Of a stretch of DNA of 6,548 bases, positions 1 to 5,039 are shown in pieces. The stretch is from Clostridiales bacterium. Its GTDB lineage: Bacteria; Bacillota; Clostridia; Christensenellales; Christensenellaceae. The DNA is taken from positions 8,711 to 15,258 of the forward strand of contig QAKS01000008.1 of NCBI GenBank assembly GCA_003343685.1, written 5' to 3'. The position numbers and the translations under genes are program-made. Position 1 is the stretch's first letter. Each line of letters begins with the position of its first letter. Below the pieces are notes generated by a model. It worked only from the letters and a program-made list of their open reading frames with translations. It was not told the DNA's origin and did not search any database.

Positions 1-285
1 GCAGGGCTGGATGTGGATGACATAGAGGACGTTAAGGCGGCTGTATCGGAGGCGTGTGTTCTTCTCATGGCGGGCGCCGGCGGCGGAGAACTCCGCATTA
101 CGGTAGAGAGCGGAGACGGGCTTTGGGCCGAATGTGCAGTTGAGGGATATGAGGAAGAGACTTTTGACGCAGATGCGGCGGGAATGTCGCGTATAATTCT
201 GGAAGCGCTGGCGGATGAGGCCGACTTTTTTGACAGAGACGGAAAGACAGAACGGCTGTCATTTAAATTCAGGACACGGGTTTGA
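1..285 (+). CDS. RsbW/SpoIIAB-like anti-sigma factor with degenerate ATP site (5' truncated by window)
   Basis: The reading frame is open from base 1, so the true start lies upstream; 94 residues are visible and roughly 40-50 N-terminal residues are probably missing. The visible part matches the C-terminal two thirds of an RsbW/SpoIIAB GHKL ATPase: a helix reading GLDVDDIEDVKAAVSEAC, then beta strands, and a closing segment ending in an RLSFKF strand. The Glu of the N-box is kept (visible residue 17), but the Mg-binding Asn four residues on is Leu (codon 61-63). The DxGxG box is absent (CAVEGYEEETFD instead) and the glycine-rich G2 loop is reduced to DAAGMSR. Family members bind their sigma factor and phosphorylate an STAS antagonist; this copy probably cannot bind ATP normally, but could still bind sigma. 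It overlaps the sigma gene by four bases, implying coupled translation. The fold assignment is by eye; retained sigma binding is inference. Confidence 0.72.
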   Translation, partial: AGLDVDDIEDVKAAVSEACVLLMAGAGGGELRITVESGDGLWAECAVEGYEEETFDADAAGMSRIILEALADEADFFDRDGKTERLSFKFRTRV

Positions 286-1028
286 TACAGATCTCGCTGG
301 AAGAGGAAAGGGAGCTTTTCCTCAAATACACAAAAACAAAAAATGAGACGCTTCGCAACGGGATTCTGGAACGGTATTTGTTTATCGCTCAGATTGTGGC
401 CAAGAAATTTGTCGGGCGCGGAGTGGAATATGACGACCTGTACCAAGTGGCGGCGTTGGCTTTGGTAAAGGCGATCGAAAGATTTGATCCGAAAAAAAAC
501 GTGCGATTCAGCAGTTTTGCCACACCATCGCTGGTAGGAGAGGTAAAGAATTACTTCAGGGATAAAACGCGGCTGCTGCACATTTCCCGAAAGGACAGCG
601 AACAGCTGGTGAAGCTGGCGGAGGTGAAGCGCGACCTTTTGACACAGGGAAAAAGAGCGCTGCCGAAGACGATTGCAGAGTGTATGGAAATATCGGAGGA
701 CAGAGTGCTGGAACTGTTGGAAATGCAGAAGATAGCGACGATGACATCCATGGATAACACGGTGGGCGACGATGATACCTCCCTGAGTGAGCTTCTCGGA
801 GACGCGGACAGAGGCTATGACGATGTGGAGACGAGGGATCTGCTGAAGCGCAGTATGGCAATGCTGGACCGGGAGGAGCAGGCTATTCTGCACGCGCGGT
901 TTTGGCAGGATAAATCCCAAAGGTCAATCGCGGAGGAGCTGGGCGTATCGCAGATGTACGTTTCCCGAAAAGAGAAAAAAATATTGGCGAAAATGCGCGA
1001 AACAATCAGAAAAAGCGGCGCTGTCTGA
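282..1028 (+). CDS. SigB/SigF/SigG-family alternative RNA polymerase sigma factor
   Basis: This is a 248-residue sigma-70 family protein of the SigB/SigF/SigG class, directing RNA polymerase to an alternative promoter set. Region 2 spans about residues 24-95, with the core-binding segment GRGVEYDDLYQVAALALVKAI and the -10 recognition segment around RFSSFATPSLVGEVKNYFRD. Region 3 is about 96-170, and region 4 about 190-245 contains the helix-turn-helix QRSIAEELGVSQMYVSRKEK, close to the SigB-type SQMQVSR motif. Region 1 is lacking, as expected for the class. The start is TTG at 282, overlapping the upstream stop as TTGA; an AGGA ribosome binding site at 271-274 lies 7 bases upstream, and no other start fits before region 2. 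The neighbouring RsbW-like proteins suggest control by partner switching. Whether it serves general stress, sporulation or another response cannot be decided from the sequence; a B. subtilis gene symbol is therefore not assigned. Confidence 0.93.
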   Translation: MIQISLEEERELFLKYTKTKNETLRNGILERYLFIAQIVAKKFVGRGVEYDDLYQVAALALVKAIERFDPKKNVRFSSFATPSLVGEVKNYFRDKTRLLHISRKDSEQLVKLAEVKRDLLTQGKRALPKTIAECMEISEDRVLELLEMQKIATMTSMDNTVGDDDTSLSELLGDADRGYDDVETRDLLKRSMAMLDREEQAILHARFWQDKSQRSIAEELGVSQMYVSRKEKKILAKMRETIRKSGAV

Positions 1029-1055
1029 CTGAGGTGTTTAAAAAAGCCAATATGC

Positions 1056-1080
1056 GTTTATCTATACGGCGGAAGGGATA
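1056..1080 (+). promoter_or_regulatory. Candidate SigB-type promoter upstream of the intact RsbW-like gene
   Basis: GTTTAT (1056-1061) and GGGATA (1075-1080) are separated by 13 bases. As I recall it, the B. subtilis SigB consensus is about GTTTWW, 12-15 bases, GGGWAW, so the -35 fits fully and the -10 at five of six positions. A start site near 1088 would leave a leader of about 20 bases that still contains the GGAGG ribosome binding site at 1098-1102. It lies in the 79-base gap between the sigma gene and the downstream ATPase gene, where an autoregulatory promoter would make sense. The preference of this sigma factor is not known, so the call is an inference from the consensus. Confidence 0.4.
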
Positions 1081-1107
1081 ATTGAATTTCTTTGGTCGGA
1101 GGACAGG

Positions 1108-1473
1108 ATGGACGTGACAATTTATTCTTTGGAGGGCGTAAGAAGTGCTGTATCGCAACTGCTTCATGCGACGGAGCACTGCTGCACGCTGACAGAGGAA
1201 AAAAAATACTATATCAGATTGCTGTTAAATGAGACGATAAACAATGCGTTTTGCCACTCCGGGCAGAGCTGTGCCATGTTGGACTGGACGATCAGAAACG
1301 GCGTTCTCATTTTTTCGGTGGAGGACAGAGGACGGGGCTTTGACAGGCGAGATGTTCCGAAGCCGACGCTGGAGAGTGGCAGCGGGCGAGGGCTGACGAT
1401 TGTGGAAAGTATTGCGGATCGGGTGGTATACGAAAAGGGAGGAAGGAAAATACTGGTTGAAATGACGCTGTAA
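1108..1473 (+). CDS. RsbW/SpoIIAB-like ATP-binding protein (likely anti-sigma factor/serine kinase)
   Basis: This 121-residue protein is a compact GHKL ATPase of the HATPase_c_2 type. All nucleotide-binding boxes can be seen: the N-box with E42 and N46 in LLLNETINNAFCHS, the G1 box D73-R-G75-R-G77 and the G2 loop G91-S-G93-R-G95-L. E42 occupies the position of the catalytic base of SpoIIAB-type kinases. It is shorter than the usual 135-160 residues, mainly at the N terminus. The start is ATG with GGAGG at 1098-1102, five bases upstream. Family members hold a sigma factor inactive and phosphorylate a serine on an STAS-domain antagonist; no STAS gene lies in the window, though one could lie upstream of base 1. 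The sigma factor encoded just upstream is the obvious candidate partner. A role as a kinase for another switch, rather than as the anti-sigma factor, is equally compatible. Confidence 0.85.
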   Translation: MDVTIYSLEGVRSAVSQLLHATEHCCTLTEEKKYYIRLLLNETINNAFCHSGQSCAMLDWTIRNGVLIFSVEDRGRGFDRRDVPKPTLESGSGRGLTIVESIADRVVYEKGGRKILVEMTL

Positions 1474-1514
1474 TTGTTTCTAAAGTATTAATTTTTTGAA
1501 GTTTACGGCATATT

Positions 1515-1541
1515 TCCTGCAAACATGCAGGATTTTTTTTT
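1515..1541 (+). terminator. Intrinsic terminator of the sigma-factor module
   Basis: A perfect 7-bp stem (TCCTGCA 1515-1521 with TGCAGGA 1526-1532) closes a four-base AACA loop and is followed at once by nine T residues (1533-1541). It lies 42 bases after the stop codon of the ATPase gene and ends the module before the division operon. Confidence 0.9.
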
Positions 1542-1557
1542 GCAGTGTGGAATTAAT

Positions 1558-1563
1558 TATAGT
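1558..1563 (+). promoter_or_regulatory. Weak candidate -10 element for the division operon
   Basis: TATAGT (1558-1563) matches the housekeeping -10 consensus at five of six positions. It lies 24 bases before the ATG at 1587, just after the terminator, where a promoter for the next operon is expected. No recognisable -35 box exists at 16-18 bases upstream, because that stretch is the terminator T-run. The placement is the main support. Confidence 0.3.
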
Positions 1564-1586
1564 TGAGAAAAACGGAGGTAGTTTTT

Positions 1587-2816
1587 ATGGTACAGAGGAC
1601 ATCCGGCAGAGGCAGGTCTTCCAGAATCAAGCCGGATCACACTCGAATGTATATTATAATAGGTATTATTGCGGTGGCAGTCGTGATAACAACGCTGGTG
1701 CTTTTGCTATATGCCCCAAAGGCAGAGGCTGCGGAGGGCACGATGTCATTTGCCTATGAGGGAAAAGGACTTGTCATACGCAAAGAGAAGCTGTATAAGT
1801 CTGAAACCTACGGAAAGACAACCTTCTTGGCGCAGGAAGGCGAGGTGGTGACGACAGGCACGGCAATTGCCGATGTTTATACATGGGATTACAATGCAAA
1901 TGACGTTGCCCAGCTCAATGTGATTGAGGATACGATTATGGACTATCAGGAAAAATACATTCTCGACGAGTCCCTGAAAAAAGAGCTGGAAAACATGAAC
2001 ACCGGTGTAAACCAAAAGGCGAAGGAGATTTCCGACGTTGTTTCAGGAGCGGCGACCGGTAATCTCATCAAGCTGGAGCAGGAGTTGAAGCAGCTGATGC
2101 AGGAGCGTCAGAAGTTTTTGAACGAGGCGGTGGCGGAGGACGAACAGCTTAAGGCCTTTTACGAACAGAGAAACGATCTGGAAACGAGAATCGCGGACTG
2201 GAAGCAGACGATACTTGCGGAAAGCGACGGCGTTGTAAGCTTTTATTTTGACGGTTTGGAGACTGTTTTGACGCCGGACAATATGACAAAGCTGACGCCG
2301 GCGAATATAGCTGACGTCTTTGCGGGCAAATCCATTGTCCCCACCAGCGGAAACGAGCCGTCTCAGACCTCGGCCAGATCGCTGTACAGACTGGTAGAGC
2401 AGAACGAATGGTATGTGGTGTTTGTAGCGGACAGCCGCATTGCTGAATTTGAAAATCCCTCAAACGTATTTAACGTGGAATTTTCGGCGGGAGAAAATCT
2501 TACCTTCAGTGGATCGGTAAGCGAATCGCAGGAGAGCGGCGGAAAATATTTGTATTATCTGAAATTTACCGAGCCGATCTCGGATATGGTGATGGCGAGA
2601 AAGGTCAACATGAGCATAACGGCTACGTTCAGCGGTGTGCAGGTGCCCGCAGGTGCCGTGAGGATGGCGGACAATCAGCTCGGGGTATATGTTGATAACG
2701 GTGGCAATAAGGAGTTTGTAGCAGTTAAGGTAAAAACGATAGACGACCAGATGGCAATTGTGGAGCCGGAGAATATGTCCAGTCCGCTCATATCCGGTTG
2801 TACAGTATATGCGTGA
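1587..2816 (+). CDS. HlyD-like membrane-anchored adaptor protein
   Basis: The protein has 409 residues from ATG 1587, chosen because GGAGGT (1574-1579) lies 7 bases upstream; a TTG at 1563 would put that ribosome binding site inside the gene. Residues 1-21 are a basic cytoplasmic tail (RTSGRGRSSRIK), 22-42 a single hydrophobic membrane anchor, and the rest should be extracellular. After the anchor come a beta-rich segment resembling one half of a biotinyl-lipoyl hinge (FLAQEGEVVTTGTAIADVYT), an Ala/Glu/Lys/Gln-rich helical coiled-coil stretch at about 100-205, the returning half (ILAESDGVVSFYFDG) and a C-terminal beta domain ending in VQVPAGAVRMADNQLGVYVDN. This is the layout of membrane-fusion/HlyD-type adaptors. 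No ABC, RND or MFS transporter gene lies beside it; it is instead first in an operon with yggS, sepF and divIVA. Its transport partner, if any, is unknown; a structural envelope role is possible. Confidence 0.72.
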   Translation: MVQRTSGRGRSSRIKPDHTRMYIIIGIIAVAVVITTLVLLLYAPKAEAAEGTMSFAYEGKGLVIRKEKLYKSETYGKTTFLAQEGEVVTTGTAIADVYTWDYNANDVAQLNVIEDTIMDYQEKYILDESLKKELENMNTGVNQKAKEISDVVSGAATGNLIKLEQELKQLMQERQKFLNEAVAEDEQLKAFYEQRNDLETRIADWKQTILAESDGVVSFYFDGLETVLTPDNMTKLTPANIADVFAGKSIVPTSGNEPSQTSARSLYRLVEQNEWYVVFVADSRIAEFENPSNVFNVEFSAGENLTFSGSVSESQESGGKYLYYLKFTEPISDMVMARKVNMSITATFSGVQVPAGAVRMADNQLGVYVDNGGNKEFVAVKVKTIDDQMAIVEPENMSSPLISGCTVYA

Positions 2817-2828
2817 GGCGATTTGCAG

Positions 2829-3521
2829 ATGAGCATCAGAGGGAATATTGAAACAGTAAGAGAGAATATTGCGAGGGCTGCCGAAAGGTCCGGACGGTCA
2901 GCAGAGGACATTCTGCTGCTGGCTGTGTCAAAAACGGTGGGACCGGATAAAATGCAGGAGGCTTTTGACGCAGGAATCAGAGATTTCGGCGAAAATCGAG
3001 TGCAGGAATTTTTGAAAAAAGAGGAATTTTTTTGTAAAAAAGCCAATTTTCATATCATTGGGCAGTTGCAAAAGAATAAAGTAAAGTATATAATAGGTCA
3101 CATAGAAATGTTACATTCTCTATGTTCTGTTTCTGTGGCCGCTGAAATCCAGCGTTTGTGCGAAAAAATGGATGCAACGCAGGATTGTCTTATCCAGATT
3201 AATACATCTCATGAGGAAAGTAAGTCAGGCGTGCCCGCGGAAGAAGCGGAGCGGCTGATTGAGGAAATAGCGCCGTTTGACAGGGTCAGAGTAAAAGGGC
3301 TGATGACGATAGGGGCCAGAGATGCTTTGGGTGAGCTGGCAAGACCGTATTTCAGACAGCTCAGGAACCTGTTTGACAGACTGAGTTCTGTAAAGACGGA
3401 TAATTTTGAGATGAGACATTTGTCCATGGGTATGACGAGCGACTATGAGGCTGCCATTGAGGAGGGCGCTGATATTGTCCGTGTTGGTTCTGCTATCTTC
3501 GGCGAACGGGCGCCGGGATGA
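2829..3521 (+). CDS. yggS: YggS/YlmE/PROSC-family PLP-binding homeostasis protein
   Basis: A 230-residue single-domain alanine-racemase-fold protein that binds pyridoxal 5'-phosphate and is known for vitamin B6 and amino acid homeostasis, without an established enzymatic reaction. Visible landmarks are LLLAVSKT with the PLP lysine K35, DFGENRVQEFLKK, FHIIGQLQKNK (family WHFIGxLQxNK, with Phe for Trp), the loop INTSHEESKSG, KGLMTIG, and the phosphate-binding end LSMGMTSDYEAAIEEGADIVRVGSAIFGER. ATG 2829 gives the typical N terminus MSIRGNIETVRENI; an in-frame TTG at 2823 would add two residues and is the alternative, since GAGG (2815-2818) is 10 bases from the ATG and 4 from the TTG. The gene begins 12 bases after the adaptor stop and the ribosome binding site overlaps that stop, so translation is probably coupled. 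Location before sepF is the conserved ylmE-ylmF order of Gram-positives. Confidence 0.95.
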   Translation: MSIRGNIETVRENIARAAERSGRSAEDILLLAVSKTVGPDKMQEAFDAGIRDFGENRVQEFLKKEEFFCKKANFHIIGQLQKNKVKYIIGHIEMLHSLCSVSVAAEIQRLCEKMDATQDCLIQINTSHEESKSGVPAEEAERLIEEIAPFDRVRVKGLMTIGARDALGELARPYFRQLRNLFDRLSSVKTDNFEMRHLSMGMTSDYEAAIEEGADIVRVGSAIFGERAPG

Positions 3522-3559
3522 TGATAGATTTATCATACAAAGGAAGATGAGGGAAGATT

Positions 3560-4051
3560 ATGGGAATATGGAAGAAGAATATCGGTTTTGGTGAGATCGA
3601 GGAAAATGACTACGAAGATGAAATGTATGACGAGCCTGCGGAAAATGAATACAGGCAGGGAGACATTTACGCGGAAAGAGAATATGACGACAGTGTTCCT
3701 TATTCCAGAAAGCGCTCCAAGGTGATTGAAATGCCCGAAAACAGGCGCGCTTTTGACGGAACAAAGCAGAAGATGGTGATTGTGAAGCCGTCTACATATG
3801 ACGATTCTCACAGGGTGGTCGAGCATCTGAAATCGAGAAGAGCGGTAGTTCTGAATTTGGACGAGATTGACGTGCAGCTGGCGCAGAGAATCCTGGATTT
3901 TGTGGCCGGCGGTTCTTATGCTCTCGGCGGTACGATTAAGAGAGTGTCCCGTGGAATTTTTACAGTGCTTCCGTCCAATATCGAGCTGTTTGAATCGGAA
4001 GACGGACGTTCCGCCGGAAGAGACAGCGAACAGGAAGACTATAATCTGTAG
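3560..4051 (+). CDS. sepF: Cell division protein SepF (FtsZ membrane anchor)
   Basis: A 163-residue SepF. Residues 1-11 (MGIWKKNIGFG) form the short amphipathic helix that anchors SepF to the membrane. Residues 12-70 are a low-complexity acidic/tyrosine-rich linker, and the conserved C-terminal domain runs from about 71 to 143, with MVIVKPSTYDDSHRVVEHLK, RAVVLNLDEID, RILDFVAGGSYALGG and FTVLPSNIEL. In Firmicutes, SepF forms rings that bind the FtsZ C-terminal tail and tether or bundle filaments at the septum. A short hydrophilic tail (144-163) follows the domain. ATG 3560 has GAGGGA at 3549-3554, five bases upstream. It lies 38 bases after yggS and 80 before divIVA, apparently in one transcript. 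Confidence 0.95.
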   Translation: MGIWKKNIGFGEIEENDYEDEMYDEPAENEYRQGDIYAEREYDDSVPYSRKRSKVIEMPENRRAFDGTKQKMVIVKPSTYDDSHRVVEHLKSRRAVVLNLDEIDVQLAQRILDFVAGGSYALGGTIKRVSRGIFTVLPSNIELFESEDGRSAGRDSEQEDYNL

Positions 4052-4077
4052 GAGCAATTACTGCACAGACGGCAGAG

Positions 4078-4110
4078 CTGCGGCGCAGGGTTTGTCTGCG
4101 CGTTACGCAG
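4078..4110 (+). promoter_or_regulatory. GC-rich nested hairpin in the sepF-divIVA gap
   Basis: GCGCAG (4083-4088) pairs with CTGCGC (4096-4101) around a 7-base loop; CTGCG (4078-4082) and CGCAG (4106-4110) extend the stem to 11 bp across a four-base bulge (4102-4105). The right arm can alternatively fold as CTGCG (4096-4100) with CGCAG (4106-4110) around a five-base loop. No T-run follows, so it is not a classical terminator. The divIVA ribosome binding site (AAGGGA, 4118-4123) begins eight bases after it. A role in RNA processing, stability or translation control is inferred only. Confidence 0.4.
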
Positions 4111-4131
4111 TGCGTTGAAGGGAAAGCATTT

Positions 4132-4881
4132 ATGGCACTAAACAGAGACTATATACAGAACATCAGATTTGATATCCAGAAAAAGGGATATTCCACGGAA
4201 CAGGTGGACAATTTTCTGGATACGATTTTGGCGGAGTGGGACGCTGTGCAGAAGGAAATGGCGGAGCTGAAGGCCAATCTGGAGCAGTACCGCAGTATGG
4301 AAAGAAAGCTCACAAATGCACTGGTCAACGCAGAGGAGACGGCCGAAAATATTGTTGACAAGGCCCGGGAGAGGGCAAATGGCATTATAGCAGAGGCAAA
4401 CGCCTATGCAAAGACGGCTGCCGAAAAGGTCGAGAAGGAAGAATTGTCCTACAGAGACGAGTGTATAAAAGAACGCGAGAAGTATCTGTATCAGGCGAAT
4501 ATGCTTAAGGATTTCACAGAGGAATATAAGAGCAGAATTCGCTCGGATTTGGCAATATTTGCTCAGAAATTTGAGACAGTTTACAGCTTTGACGAGGGAA
4601 TAGCCGAAAATAATCCCAAAGTAATGGAGATTATGAAGGAGGATATCGGCGAACCGGCTGTTATGGAGGAGCCGTCGGTACAAAAAGCCGAGGATCTGGA
4701 AGAGCGTCCCGAAACGGCGTCGGAAGAGGAACAGGATGCGTCCGTCGGTGAAAAACAGTCAGAAGAGGCTGTTGAGCGGGAGCCGGAGGCAAAGGAAAAA
4801 TCGTTTGACATGGAAGCCATTATGCAGAACCTTCCGGAGAATGAGGATGAACTCAAGGCTATGATAGACGAGATTCTGTGA
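4132..4881 (+). CDS. divIVA: DivIVA-family cell division/polarity scaffold protein
   Basis: A 249-residue DivIVA-type protein. The N-terminal membrane-binding domain (about 1-60) contains RFDIQKKGYSTEQVDNFLD, with the family G19-Y20 and V25-D26-x-F28-L29 signature. A long coiled coil covers about 30-160 (AELKANLEQYRSMERKL and onwards). It is followed by a strongly acidic, Glu/Ser-rich linker at about 170-223 and a distinct C-terminal peptide (SFDMEAIMQNLPENEDELK and on to the end, 224-249) that looks helical. In Gram-positives, DivIVA gathers at negatively curved membrane near septa and poles and recruits partners. The residues aligned with F17-R18 of B. subtilis DivIVA, which contact the membrane, are K17-K18 here. 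B. subtilis DivIVA is about 164 residues; the extra length is the acidic tail. ATG 4132 has AAGGGA at 4118-4123. It is the last gene of the operon. Confidence 0.92.
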   Translation: MALNRDYIQNIRFDIQKKGYSTEQVDNFLDTILAEWDAVQKEMAELKANLEQYRSMERKLTNALVNAEETAENIVDKARERANGIIAEANAYAKTAAEKVEKEELSYRDECIKEREKYLYQANMLKDFTEEYKSRIRSDLAIFAQKFETVYSFDEGIAENNPKVMEIMKEDIGEPAVMEEPSVQKAEDLEERPETASEEEQDASVGEKQSEEAVEREPEAKEKSFDMEAIMQNLPENEDELKAMIDEIL

Positions 4882-4894
4882 CAAAAAGCTGATG

Positions 4895-4938
4895 AAAAGG
4901 CATAAGGCTGTATGGGCCGAAATGCCTTTTTCTTTTTT
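4895..4938 (+). terminator. Intrinsic terminator of the division operon
   Basis: AAAAGGCAT (4895-4903) pairs with ATGCCTTTT (4922-4930) over 9 bp. Inside, GGC (4906-4908) can pair with GCC (4916-4918) across a small internal loop. The run TTTTTCTTTTTTT follows from the descending arm. It starts 14 bases after the divIVA stop. The A-rich left arm and T-rich right arm could allow some termination from the other strand as well. Confidence 0.87.
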
Positions 4939-4984
4939 TGGGAAGAAAACCGGTGATTTCTATAAAAAAGATAAAAATATAAGT

Positions 4985-5001
4985 CATTATGTGCTATAAT
5001 G
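4985..5001. repeat. AT-rich inverted repeat overlapping the hydrogenase -10 box
   Basis: CATTAT (4985-4990) and ATAATG (4996-5001) form a perfect inverted repeat with a five-base spacer. It covers the -10 element, where a bound repressor would block transcription. AT-rich palindromes of this size can arise by chance, so an operator role is a guess. Confidence 0.3.
4992..5000 (+). promoter_or_regulatory. Extended -10 housekeeping promoter for the hydrogenase
   Basis: TATAAT (4995-5000) is a perfect -10 hexamer preceded by TGC (4992-4994), giving the extended TGnTATAAT form. No good -35 box lies 17 bases upstream, but the extended -10 reduces the need for one. The expected start near 5007 gives a leader of about 33 bases ahead of the TTG at 5040. 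Confidence 0.75.
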
Positions 5002-5007
5002 TATTTG

Positions 5008-5025
5008 TATTATGACAAAATAATA
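5008..5025. repeat. AT-rich inverted repeat in the hydrogenase leader
   Basis: TATTAT (5008-5013) and ATAATA (5020-5025) form a perfect inverted repeat with a six-base spacer, directly downstream of the expected transcription start and ending four bases before the ribosome binding site. With the repeat at 4985-5001 it makes a pair centred about 24 bases apart, roughly two helical turns. Confidence 0.3.
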
Positions 5026-5039
5026 GCTGAGGTGGTAAA

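Noticed and set aside
1036..1059. A second SigB-like pair, GTTTAA with GCGTTT after 12 bases
   Set aside because: The -35 box is perfect, but the -10 has two mismatches including a core G; the pair at 1056-1080 fits better and is better placed.
1496..1759. Open frame of 87 codons on the + strand across the terminator and the adaptor start
   Set aside because: It runs through the intrinsic terminator and overlaps the adaptor gene out of frame, with no ribosome binding site at its start.
3020..3060. A/T-rich run inside yggS as a possible slippage or frameshift site
   Set aside because: The frame continues without a break into the conserved FHIIGQLQKNK motif and the protein has its full family length.
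3533..4057. Open frame of 174 codons on the - strand covering sepF
   Set aside because: It is fully antisense to a clear sepF gene, has no family resemblance and no convincing ribosome binding site.
3867..4118. Open frame of 83 codons overlapping the end of sepF
   Set aside because: It is out of frame inside the conserved SepF domain, has no initiation signal, and its C-terminal part does not resemble YlmH or YlmG.
4138..4683. Open frame of 181 codons on the - strand opposite divIVA
   Set aside because: The Cys/Leu-rich translation is what a coiled-coil gene gives when read backwards; no domain or start signal supports it.
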